The notes beneath the pieces are model-generated. The model was not told the DNA's origin. It worked only from the letters and a program-made list of their open reading frames with translations, and searched no databases. A stretch of DNA of 64,000 nucleotides from positions 2,356,001 through 2,420,000 of the forward strand of contig JARVLF010000015.1 in the NCBI GenBank assembly GCA_030849465.1, given 5' to 3'. The position numbers and the translations under genes are program-made. Shown here one piece after another: positions 50,739 through 60,088 of this stretch (position 1 is its first letter; every line of letters starts with the position of its first letter). The stretch comes from Moesziomyces globuligerus (lineage: Eukaryota; Basidiomycota; Ustilaginomycetes; Ustilaginales; Ustilaginaceae).

Positions 50739-50744
50739 TTTATA
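50739..50744 (-). promoter_or_regulatory. TATA box of the tyrosinase gene
   Basis: TATAAA on the minus strand, about 86 bp upstream of the start codon at 50653. Confidence 0.55.
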
Positions 50745-52042
50745 CGAGTACTGTACACATCACGTCGCTTCGATGCAGAGAAGCCAGATGAGGGGCCTGC
50801 AGCTTTCCATGCTGTTGTGCGCCGCAGGTCGAAAGACCTGTATGCTGTACATCCGTACTATCGGTTGCACTCTCCGCGCATCAGGGGCCAACAAGCGACC
50901 AGCGCCCGGAACGCAACGAACACCGAGGCTTGATTCGAACCCAGTCAGTTCCAGGCGCTACTGTACTTGGAATGCTCGACAGGGTCTTTGGAACTAAGGC
51001 TTCGGATCTCAGGCGACGATGTTTCTCTAGTTCATGGAATTGGACGTCGGCGTGCAGAGTGCACAGCCCGCTCGGACTGGAAAAACATTCCAAGCCTCCA
51101 GCTGATGGCTGCTCAAGTGGAAAGAGGGACGGCCTACGAACGTCTTGGCGTACAGCGAGTGCATGGAAGCGTCTGCACCCTCCCGACCAGCCCCTCAACC
51201 CTCCGAGTTGCAAGTCCTCAGCTGCGAACCATGCAAGCGCCCCGGACTTGCGCAGCCCATCGGCCTCCGATCAAGTATTCCGTTCCAATCCTTTCCGGCC
51301 TAGAGGCCGGGTCTCAAATGTGCTTCGGGAGGCCAGGGCCGGGAAAGAACGCGTGAACCTTGGAGACACGACCGGCCAACATACAGAGGCGACCAAGCAT
51401 TTTGGACCTCCGACAGCTCAGGCAACCGAACGAGTCGAAAGCTTGCATGAGTGGCAAAGAACGACATGATGTGCGGACTTCAAGCCGAGATACCCGGCGT
51501 TGCCGACTTGCCCTGCAGCTCGCGCAAGACACACTGTACTCGGCTCTCCGAACCAGCGCTTTGGGAGGAGCAACGCCAAATTCAATTGCCCCGCCCTTGG
51601 CGCCGCCGATCGAGCTAACGCTTAGCCGAAATCTGTCCAGCTCACAGCAAAGATTGCCGCAGGGCATCTGGACGATGCCCGACCACTTCGACGTTCGGAG
51701 ATCTCGTGTACCTTCGTAAGGAGGTCAAGGTCGCATCGACACGTGGCAGCGAGCGAGGTACCGCTTGGCGGTTATGAGGGGCCCCACAAATGGGCGTAAT
51801 GCGTGTCTACCAGCAATGGACAGATCCCCGATGGCTCTTGGCAGGTCATCCTCCAACTTCATACCCGGAAGATTGCCGGAAGATTGCCGACGCTGGACGT
51901 GAGACCTTCCAATGGCGGCCATGGAGCAGCCATCTCCGAGACAGGTACAGCATGCTCGGGGCACTCTGACCTTAGCCGCAGCGCATGAGCATGAGCATCC
52001 AAGCTCGCGCCACAAGGGGTCTGCTTCCATCGCGGAAGTCCA

Positions 52043-52048
52043 TATAAG
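52043..52048 (+). promoter_or_regulatory. TATA-like box of the GH43-type gene
   Basis: TATAAG lies 94 bp upstream of the ATG at 52142. Confidence 0.5.
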
Positions 52049-52141
52049 CGGTGCAATCATGCAAGCCTAGACTCGAACCCATCATCCACAACCTCTTCAA
52101 CGCAAGACACATTCTCCCCTGCTGCACCAACCCTGAACAGA

Positions 52142-53231
52142 ATGCAGTTCTCTCGTTCCCTCTTCAGCGCCGTCATCCTCGCCGTCTCAAGCCTGACGCT
52201 TGCGCACGCACTTCCGAAGGCAGATACAAGCAGCGCCTTGGAAGAGCGAGCAGCGACTGCCGCTGGCTTCCTCTCGGCCACCTTCCTTGGCAACGTCCCC
52301 CATGTCTTCCTCCACTACTCCAAGGCCAACGCGCCCGTCTCTTTCAGCGCAGTGTCGGGATCCAAAGGTGAACTGGTTCCTACACTCGGAACCAAGGGGG
52401 CCCGTGATCCGTTTATCTTCCAGAACCGAGTCAACGGAAAGGTAAGTACTAGCGGAAGTCCATCCAGGCGGTGATGTGGCGCTGACGGACGGAACACTGC
52501 CCTTTACCTCTTAGTTCTACATCCTGGCCACGGACCTAGACATCAGCAAGACCAACTGGGGTGACGCACAGGCCCGCGGCTCGCGCAGCATACATGTCTG
52601 GGAGTCGAGCGATGGTGTCAATTGGTCGACGGAGCGCCTGGTTCAGCTGATGGATGCAACAGCCGGATACGTCTGGGCGCCGTCTGCGACGTGGGACGCG
52701 GCGGCCAACGCCTACGCCGTCTTTTGGGCATCGCAGACATACGCCAGCTCGGATACGGGCCACACGGGCACCGCTCAAGGTCCGTTCATCTACTACTCGC
52801 ACACGACGGACATGATCAACTTCACGGCGCCAAAGCGTTGGGACAGCGCCAACTTTGGAGGCAAGGTGATCGACCAGGAGATCATGGACCTGGGTAACGG
52901 CAACATGGTGCGATGGTACGTGGACGTGAAGAACAACAACGGGGTGGTGATGGACAAGACGTCGCAAGGCCTCTTCGGGACGTGGCAGCGAGTCGGCAAG
53001 CCGGCCAACGTGGTGTGGGAGGGCCCCGCGATCCAGCGAGACATTGCGAACCCTTCCAAGTTCTACCTCTGGGAGGACAACTACGGCGGGCCGGGCTACT
53101 CGTGCTTCCAGACCGAGGACATCTACAAGATCCCGTACGCAGCTTGCGATCCTGCGCTCTCTCCCACGGGCATGCGCCACGGCGCCGTGGTACAGGTGAG
53201 CCAGTCGGTGCTCTCCGCGCTGCAGTCGTGA
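52142..53231 (+). CDS. Secreted glycoside hydrolase, GH43-like (arabinan/xylan side-chain enzyme)
   Basis: Two exons (52142-52441, 52515-53231) and a 73-bp intron give 338 residues. The signal peptide is MQFSRSLFSAVILAVSSLTLAHA. GARDPFIFQ (86-94) is the GH43 N-terminal D-P motif. Splicing joins NGK to FYILATDLDI, the usual next strand. YVWAPSATWD (152-161) corresponds to the WAP-D/E block, with Ser where Asp or Glu is often found, and IDQEIM (219-224) holds Glu222, the likely general acid. The five-bladed propeller fold and length fit GH43. Known activities are alpha-L-arabinofuranosidase, arabinanase and beta-xylosidase; which applies is unknown. The enzyme should act on plant cell-wall polysaccharide outside the cell. 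Donor GTAAGT at 52442 and acceptor TTAG ending 52514 keep phase 0. Confidence 0.85.
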
Positions 53232-53835
53232 GCGCGATTGACGCCTAGTCCACGCCGCGAGCAAGAGTTCCGAATTGATGTACGGAGAGGTCGTTCGTGC
53301 CCATTCGTCTGCACAACTTGGCAAATTTGAATCTCACTGGATCGTACGCTCTGCTCTGGCGCATGTTCTTGTTTGCGTTGCACAAGCATAACCTGAGCCA
53401 AACTTCTTTAGCCTGTGGGAAGCAAGAGTGCCGAGCGGTTCGGTTAGGTCGGCGCTCGCGGCGGACCAACGCGGTGTTCGGACCCTGTTGCTCCGAAGCT
53501 GCCGAGTCCTTCGCTGAGCTTTGGCCACTTTGAAGGCGGATTTTCTGCTTCTTTTGTGATTGGGCTTGGTCGTGCAGCGCAGCTTCTCCGCACGACATCC
53601 TCAACCAACCACCACTCCAACCCGGCGGCATCCCCTGACCGCTCTTTCTTCCCGCCTCTACGATCATCCCGATCTTGTCGCTGGTTCCATCGCAACATCC
53701 GGACCGTCGAGGCAAAGCTCCCCTCGGCCCGTCCTCAAATCCCGCAAGCTGTCCGCCCACGCCTTTATCAAGCTCGTCAGCGCGGCCTCCCTCCGACTCA
53801 AGCAGCTCAACGCTCCATCTCGCTCGGTGACCACG
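53232..53835. other. Intergenic region upstream of the aspartyl aminopeptidase gene
   Basis: No gene is seen. The aminopeptidase frame is open from about 53560 but has no ATG before 53836, so this is treated as promoter and leader. Confidence 0.55.
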
Positions 53836-55341
53836 ATGGCCTCCTCCTCCGCCTCCACTGCTGCGTCCGCTGCGTCGGCTGCGACGGCCGACGACATCGC
53901 TCCCGCTCGCCGCTTTCTCGAGTACGTCGACGCTAGCCCCACCCCCTTCCATGCCGTCGCCACCACCTCAGCCATGCTCGATGCGGCTGGCTTCGTCCGT
54001 ATCAAGGAGAACGAGCTGTGGGACAACAAGGTCAAGCAGGGCGGCAAGTACTACTTTACCCGCAACCAGTCCGCCATCGTCGCTTTTGCCGTGGGTGCAA
54101 AGTACCAGCCCGGAAACGGTGTCCACGTCGTCGGCGCCCACACCGACTCGCCCAACTTCCAGATCAAGCCGGTCTCCCGAAAGGCCAAGGAAGGCTATCT
54201 CCAGTGCGGCGTAGAGACCTACGGCGGCGGAATCTGGGCCTCCTGGTTCGATCGCGACCTCGGCCTCGCCGGCAGAGTCATCGTCTCGGACTCCAAGAGT
54301 CACGACGCCTTCACCGGCAAGCTGGTCCACATCAAGCGCCCTATCCTCCGCATCCCCACGCTCGCCATCCATCTCAACCGCACCGTGAACGAAGCCTTCA
54401 AGTTCAACGTCGAGGACAACACCGTCCCCATCCTCGGCCTGGCTACCGAGCACCTCAACAAGCGCGCGGACGAGGCCGCCGAGGCCGCCAAGCTCACGCC
54501 ACAAGCCGTCGGATCGCCCGTCATGGCCGAGAAGCACCACTCGGTCCTGCTCGACCTCCTCGCAGAGGAGCTCGGCATCTCGGTCGAGCAGATCCAGGAC
54601 TTCGAGCTGAGCCTCTACGACACACAGCCTGCTTCGATCGGCGGCATCAACAACGAGTTCATTCACTCCCCCCGCCTCGACAACCAAATGTCGTGCTTCT
54701 GTGCCACCGAGGCGCTCATCGACTCGCTCTCGTCCGCTGATTCGCTCAACGCATCCTCGTCCATCCGTGCCATCGCACTCTTCGACAACGAAGAGGTCGG
54801 CTCCGTCTCCACCCACGGCGCCGAATCCAACATGCTTCCCAGCCTCATCCAGCGCCTCGTCGCCCTCCCCGTCTCCTCCTCGGCCTCCTCGCCACCCGCC
54901 GCTTCCAACCTCTACGAGCAGGCCATCGCACGCTCTTTCCTGCTCTCTTCCGACATGGCCCACGGCTTCCATCCCAACTACCCCTCCTTCTACGAAGAGA
55001 ACCACCGTCCCAAGATCAACCAGGGCCCCGTCATCAAGACCAATGTCAAGCAGAGGTACGCTACCACCGGCCCCACCGCTTTCCTCGTCCGACGCATCGC
55101 TCAGCGTGCACAGGTACCCCTTCAGTCGTTTGTTGTCAAGAACGACATGCCCTGCGGCTCCACCATCGGGCCCATGCTCAGCAAGCTCGGCATCCGCACC
55201 CTCGATCTGGGCAACCCGCAGCTCTCGATGCACTCGATCCGCGAGACGTGCGGCACCAAGGACGTGGGCTACAAGATCCAGCTCTTCAAGCACTTCTTCG
55301 ACTCCTTCGAGGAGGTCGACGCGCAGCTCGTCATCGACTGA
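53836..55341 (+). CDS. APE4: Aspartyl aminopeptidase, M18 family (Ape4/DNPEP)
   Basis: A 501-residue intronless di-zinc metallopeptidase that removes N-terminal Asp/Glu from peptides. It is cytosolic, and in yeast it is also delivered to the vacuole by the Cvt route. Metal and catalytic motifs are present: GAHTDSP with His102, FDNEEVGS with Asp317 and Glu319/Glu320, SSDMAHGFHPNY with Asp373, and LSMHSIRETCG with the C-terminal His ligand. TPFHAV near residue 35 is the conserved M18 start. FNVEDNTVPILG in the middle belongs to the tetrahedral-assembly domain. The ATG is in ccacgATGGCC context and gives a length close to DNPEP (about 475). The Ser/Ala-rich first 20 residues are variable. It converges with the importin gene. 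Confidence 0.95.
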   Translation: MASSSASTAASAASAATADDIAPARRFLEYVDASPTPFHAVATTSAMLDAAGFVRIKENELWDNKVKQGGKYYFTRNQSAIVAFAVGAKYQPGNGVHVVGAHTDSPNFQIKPVSRKAKEGYLQCGVETYGGGIWASWFDRDLGLAGRVIVSDSKSHDAFTGKLVHIKRPILRIPTLAIHLNRTVNEAFKFNVEDNTVPILGLATEHLNKRADEAAEAAKLTPQAVGSPVMAEKHHSVLLDLLAEELGISVEQIQDFELSLYDTQPASIGGINNEFIHSPRLDNQMSCFCATEALIDSLSSADSLNASSSIRAIALFDNEEVGSVSTHGAESNMLPSLIQRLVALPVSSSASSPPAASNLYEQAIARSFLLSSDMAHGFHPNYPSFYEENHRPKINQGPVIKTNVKQRYATTGPTAFLVRRIAQRAQVPLQSFVVKNDMPCGSTIGPMLSKLGIRTLDLGNPQLSMHSIRETCGTKDVGYKIQLFKHFFDSFEEVDAQLVID

Positions 55342-55546
55342 GCAACTGGGCACCAAGCATCGCAGCCGCCGATTCGTTCGATGGCGCTCACAGTATAGCC
55401 GTGTCGAATGCTGAAACAATCCAACTCCGTGCCCCAGGCTGCCATTTCAGACCATGTACGCGCTGAGTGTGTTCTTGCCAGCGCTAGAACATCCGTGCCA
55501 GGTGGTTCGATTGCATCGGCGATCATGCAAGCTACGGAGGATTGAA

Positions 55547-58500
55547 TCACGAAAGGATCGCGCTCAGCATCGATGCTTCGTCCGCGTTGAGATGCGGCGA
55601 AACGTGCGATTCGAACGAGGACCGCCCGGCTGTTCGGGCCAGGTGCTGCAAGTACTGCGAGAGCCAGCCCTGTGTTGTCACGGTGCGAAGCGAACAGGCA
55701 GAGGCAGGTCTTGGTCAGTGGTGCTGTCGATGTCGTGCAGGCACACTGTCGTGTGGCAAAAAGAAACTTACCTTGAGATCCATGGTGTAGACCGGATCTG
55801 ACTTGAGATCATCGTCATCCTCCAGTGCCAGATCATCGTCGTTCTGAAGGGCATCCAACCCGCCGGGGCCGAGCATATCCGAGAGGAAAGCAAAGTCGTC
55901 GTTTCCTCGCGCACGGGGCTCGTCTTCGTCGTCCCATTCGCCATCCTCATCATCCGTGTCGGGTGTGCGTGCGCCATCTTCTCTACCGCTAGCACCACCG
56001 GGAGGGCCCCGCGAGGCGGTGCTCCATTCCGCGAGGAGGACCTTGATGATCTTGGCGAACATGGGCACGCTGGTATACTGGTGTGGCATCGACTTGGCTC
56101 GCGAGCGCGTGCGGATGATGCCAGAGTTGTCCGGGAGGATATCGCCACGCACGTTGATTGTGTTGAGGAACGGTCGTCGGCTGTCGAGCACCTTGGTCAA
56201 GGCGAGGGCACTAACGCGCTGAGACCAAAACCCTTGAAAAGTCTCGACATTCTCCACCCACTTCTTGCACAAGACTTCGAGTCCGTTGCCGCTTTCGGCG
56301 CTCGGGGCCTCTGCCGAAGGGAGGACCTGGATGGATTCAAGCAAATCCATGATCTGCTTGGCTTGCTCGTCGCTGTCATGCATCAAGTACGCGACTGGCA
56401 CGATGAGCGACTGAGAGAAAGTAGCCGTCTGTGCCGTCGAGAGGCGCTGCACCATGGCGTTGAGGAGATCTGGGAGAACATGGACCACTCGGTCGCCGGC
56501 CTTCCTGAGCAGTGCGACGACGAGGTCGCCGACCGCAAGTCCGCCGCTCTCCGAATCGTTCGAGGGAACCAGGAGCTTGGCGATGATCTGGAGCATGGCA
56601 TCCACAGACGTCGTTTGCGCTGTGGGATCTTTCCAATCGACGAGCTCTGACGTGCACTTCTTGACGAGGACAGTCAGGCATTCGATGCCGTTCTGGAGAA
56701 CGTCGCGGTCTTGGCTGACCGACAGGACACCGAAGAGCTTTGGGCAAAGAACGTTGACAGCTCCACGGAGAGCGGCGGGAGGGGCACCATCGAGGACGCT
56801 CTTGACCAGCTCGATAGCCGTCTCTGCAAGGACGGAAGGCTCGTCATCTGCCGGGGATGCTGCTTGACCCGACAAGCTGGAACCGATAGCTGCGGCCAAG
56901 AAGGGCAGACTCTGTTGGACAATGACCTCCGGCACACCGGGCTGCTTAGATCCAGCCAGAGTTTCGAGCAGATCTGATATGACAGAGAGGAGAATGATGT
57001 CCTTGGCGTTCGCAGCCCACACCTGAAGTACTGCCCGCACAATCTCCCCAATGGTCGCTGGATCCACGAGGCCTGCGGTCGTGACTTCACCGTCGCTGGT
57101 CTCCTCGACGACCACGGCTTGCACCGTCTCAATAATAAGAATGAGGGTATCCTCCGAGGCTTGCGTGAGAAGGGGACCGAGCTTTTGGATGATGCGCGGA
57201 GCATATGGGCCAACTACGGCGGAGGGCAGATGCCGGTAGAAATTCTTGACGGTGCGCACGGCGGAGATCTTGACGGGGAGTGAGGCACTGTCAGTTTCGA
57301 CGGCGGACACGGCAGCATCCAGGAATTGGACGGCGAGCTCAGCCGGAAGAGAGGTTGCAAATTGGGACGCAAAGACAAAACCGCGTCCTTGCAAGAAGGG
57401 GGGCGCGTCGTTGCCGACGTTTGGCAGCACGACGGCGGTGAAGATCGATTCGATGTCGAGGACCTGCTTGCCTTCGGATTGCGTCTCGATGATTTCCGAG
57501 ATAGCATCTGCGTTGTTGCCGATGGCGGTCAAGATTCCCTCGTGAACTTTCCACCAGTCTGGATCGCCATTGGCCCGGTCGGCATGAGCGCGGTCGATCA
57601 GCTGATGTGCCTGGTTCCCGACGGAGCGGAGCGTCGGAATGGGGAAGTCTTCGATGAGCATGCCCAGCAGGTCGACAGCGGCAATGCGGAGGCTGTAAGC
57701 AAGCGTTTCGTCGTCCTCATCTGCGATGAATGCGTTTGCGTCCGTGGCCCAGTTCTCCTCGTCGTCAGTGGTCATGTCAATGAACACGAGAAGGAGGCCG
57801 ATGAGCTGCTGAAGCACGTCCGTTTCCTGCCCGCTACCTCCGGTTCCCCCACTGACAAAGAGGTCACGGCAACGGTCACCGCGGGAAGCCTCGTTGATGA
57901 AGTCAAGGATCGAAGAGACGAGCGAGGGCAGATCGCAAGCAACGTCGTCATCACCCTCCTCGGAGGGAGGAACATCGGTGTCCGAGGTGTTAGACAGGTA
58001 TATTTGACGGAAAGCAGGCAGAAGCGAGGCGAGATTCGCAAGGGAGGAGTGGAAGAAGGCGTGCAAGTGAGACTTGAACTGCGTGCGGAAGAGCGCTGCC
58101 ACCTTGAGCGTCTTGAAGATTTCATTGCGGAGCGCAAGCGTTCCCCAGCCCCGCTGAATGTCCGCGCCGAGGTGCGCCGCAGCGTCGCGAGAGAGCAGAG
58201 AGTGCATCATGGAGAGCCAGCGCGGGAGGATGGTTTCTGTAGCTTGTTTGACGGCGTCGGGGTATGTCTCCTTGACCATGAAGAGCGTAGTGAGGCACTG
58301 GCGGAAGACGAGAACGCATCGGGCGCGGATGTAGGGGCTGTGAGCCTCGTCGAGGACCAGTACATTTTCGAGTGCAGGCAGCATCTCCTTCGCCACTTGC
58401 ATCAGTTGCACTTCGTCCATCTCGACACGAACAAACTCGGACAGGAGCGCCATTGCGCCATGCAGCGCGTTAGGCTCTGGGTGTGTGAGAAGCTGCTGAA

Positions 58501-58906
58501 TGTGTGGCAGAAGGTCCGGGAACTCGTCAGGATAGTCGGGACCGGCGATGGTGGAGATGGCGTAGGAGGTGGCCAGGCGAATCTTGCGAACGGGGTCAGC
58601 GAGGCCAGCCAGGAGGGCTTGGCGGATCTGTTGCTTGACCGCCACATCGACGGCGGCACCGCTGAAGGCATCGAAGTAAGGGGACCATCGCGCCGTGATG
58701 TACTTCCGGAGGGCGATGCCTGAGGCCTGGCGAATGTGAACAGGTGCCGAGGTGTCGAGCAGCACCTTGACGAAGCCGAGGCCGGCCTGGCCCTGCGGAT
58801 CGTGCTGAGGGGAGCGGAAAGATTCGAGCTGCGACTCAGCACTGGTGCGGACCACTGCATCGGGCGACAGTGTCGCTTCCAGACACGCTGCAAGCTGCTC
58901 TTCCAT
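55547..58906 (-). CDS. KAP114: Importin-9/Kap114-type karyopherin
   Basis: Two exons (55772-58906 and 55547-55669) with a 102-bp intron give 1085 residues. The N-terminus is an importin-beta N-terminal domain: a LEATLSPDAVVRTSAESQLESF repeat, then HIRQASGIALRKYITARW and IRLATSYAISTIAGPDYPDEFPDLLP. HEAT repeats follow throughout. The acidic region DTDDEDGEWDDEDEP and LALEDDDDLKSDPVYTMDLK before the last intron match the C-terminal acidic loop of importin-9. The last exon supplies GWLSQYLQHLARTAG and SHVSPHLNADEASMLSAIL, which continues the family's final helices. Without the splice the chain ends in unrelated sequence. Family cargoes include core histones H2A-H2B, TBP and ribosomal proteins. 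Donor GTAAGT at 55771, acceptor ACACAG ending 55670. This is the last single-copy gene before the subtelomere. Confidence 0.9.
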
Positions 58907-59717
58907 CTCGAAGCGATTTCCGATAGGGAGGGATAGGAAGATTCGATGATGGAGGTTGGCGAGCTAGTCGTGCTAATCCTTCCGAGTGTTGGTCTCGTCG
59001 AAGGCGTCTTTTCTAGCGCTCCTCTGATGCCGAGCCCGCCTGCGCCTCGAAGTCTCAGACGTGCGTCGCGTTTGTGGAGACCTTTTTTTTTCCCTGTGCC
59101 TTGTCCTACTAGGCACGTGCATTTCTCTGCGCACCCGTCTTCCGAGCTTTTCAAAGGCTGCAGGCATGACTGTGCACCCATGTTGGAAACTGTGACACCA
59201 GCAGCCTTACCCTAACAATGGTACAGGATCTGCTCAGGGGAGATGTCTGGATGGAGTTGTCTGTGTGCAAAGGCTGAGGTATGGTCCATTCTCACAGCAA
59301 ACTATCTATTTGTCCTTCACCTTTTGGCAAGACCAAGTAACATCTCATCCTGGCAACTTGCCATTCTTGATAGGCTTTTGGCATGATTTAAATGAATAAA
59401 TGGATGACCCTAGCCCTAGGCAGATGTCCGGCGCTCGCGGGCAGCGGACGCGTCTGCCACGCCAAAGTGGCCAACACGCGCTTGTCCGTTGGTTGCAGCG
59501 GACACGCGCTTTGACACCGCTCCTGTGCCTCAGCGGTTTGAAATTTTTCTTGGCTGGATGGCAGGCACTGGCTGACGGACACAGCAGAATTAGCTGGAAA
59601 TTGGCTGGGCAGAGGACGCGTCTCCAAAGACTGGCCAGGTGCCTGATGGGCAAATCTGCGTCTGTTGCCTACCCGTCCGCTGGCCACCTGTCCGCTGCCC
59701 ACTGTTGGGCTAGGGTT
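58907..59717. other. Core-to-subtelomere transition, non-coding
   Basis: The first ~250 bp include the importin promoter. At 59210-59215 a single CCCTAA appears, at 59408-59420 a degenerate CCCTAGCCCTAGG, and at 59707-59717 GGGCTAGGGTT directly abuts the first 1556-bp unit. No open frame is credible. The region between 59420 and 59707 has repeated near-matches to CGCTG/TCCGCTG-like words but no exact tandem unit. Confidence 0.6.
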
Positions 59718-59792
59718 CCAGATCCTTTTGACGGTGGGTTTCCAACTTTTGGACGCGCTCGGCATCCAGCAGTCCCTGGTCTGCCCTCATGG

Positions 59793-60030
59793 AAGACGGT
59801 CCAATTCAAAAATCTGACGCGTTGAATTTCACAGGAAGACAGTCCGCTTCAAAAATCAAGACGGTCTGCTTCAAAAATCAAGACGGTCCACTTCAGAAAT
59901 AAAGACGGTCTGCTTCAAAAATGGAGACGGTCCACTACAGTCAGAGAGACAGTCCGCTACAGTCAGAGAGACGGTCAGCTACAGTCAGAGAGACGGTCAG
60001 CTACAAAAGGGAGACCGTCAAGGGCAAGTA
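59793..60030. repeat. GACGGTC minisatellite, unit 1
   Basis: About nine copies of a ~22-bp unit. The first half follows aaGACGGTCtgcttcaaaaatc and the second half follows agaGACGGTCagctacagtcag. GACGGTC (or GACAGTC) recurs roughly every 22 bp. The tract sits just upstream of the zinc-finger ORF. Confidence 0.9.
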
Positions 60031-60088
60031 GCAGAGATGTGCACCCATCAATGCCCATCACATCACCCACTCCCCTCCGCCAGCCAAT

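Larger units (their letters stand above)
50654..52141. other. 1.5-kb divergent promoter region of the tyrosinase and GH43 genes
   Basis: No convincing gene; open frames here are under 180 codons and domainless. TATA-type boxes sit near both ends (50739-50744 minus, 52043-52048 plus). A direct repeat GGAAGATTGCC occurs twice in tandem near 51869-51890. It is the likely shared regulatory region for two secreted enzymes. Confidence 0.55.

Noticed and set aside
50925..50946. tRNA B-box-like word (GGTTCGAATC on the minus strand); a similar word near 52068
   Set aside because: Flanking bases do not form a T-stem or acceptor stem, so there is no tRNA.
50930..51469. 179-codon plus-strand frame in the tyrosinase/GH43 gap
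   Set aside because: No signal peptide, domain or compositional coherence; it lies in a promoter region.
53968..55419. 483-codon minus-strand frame opposite the aspartyl aminopeptidase
   Set aside because: Low-information Val/Gly/Asp composition; the plus-strand enzyme explains the region.
59400..59825. 141-codon plus-strand frame across the left junction of the array
   Set aside because: It joins transition DNA to the first bases of unit 1, with no domain and no support as a gene.
59793..60030. Minisatellite considered as a CRISPR-like array
   Set aside because: The ~22-bp periodicity leaves no room for spacers, and the genome is fungal; it is a tandem minisatellite.
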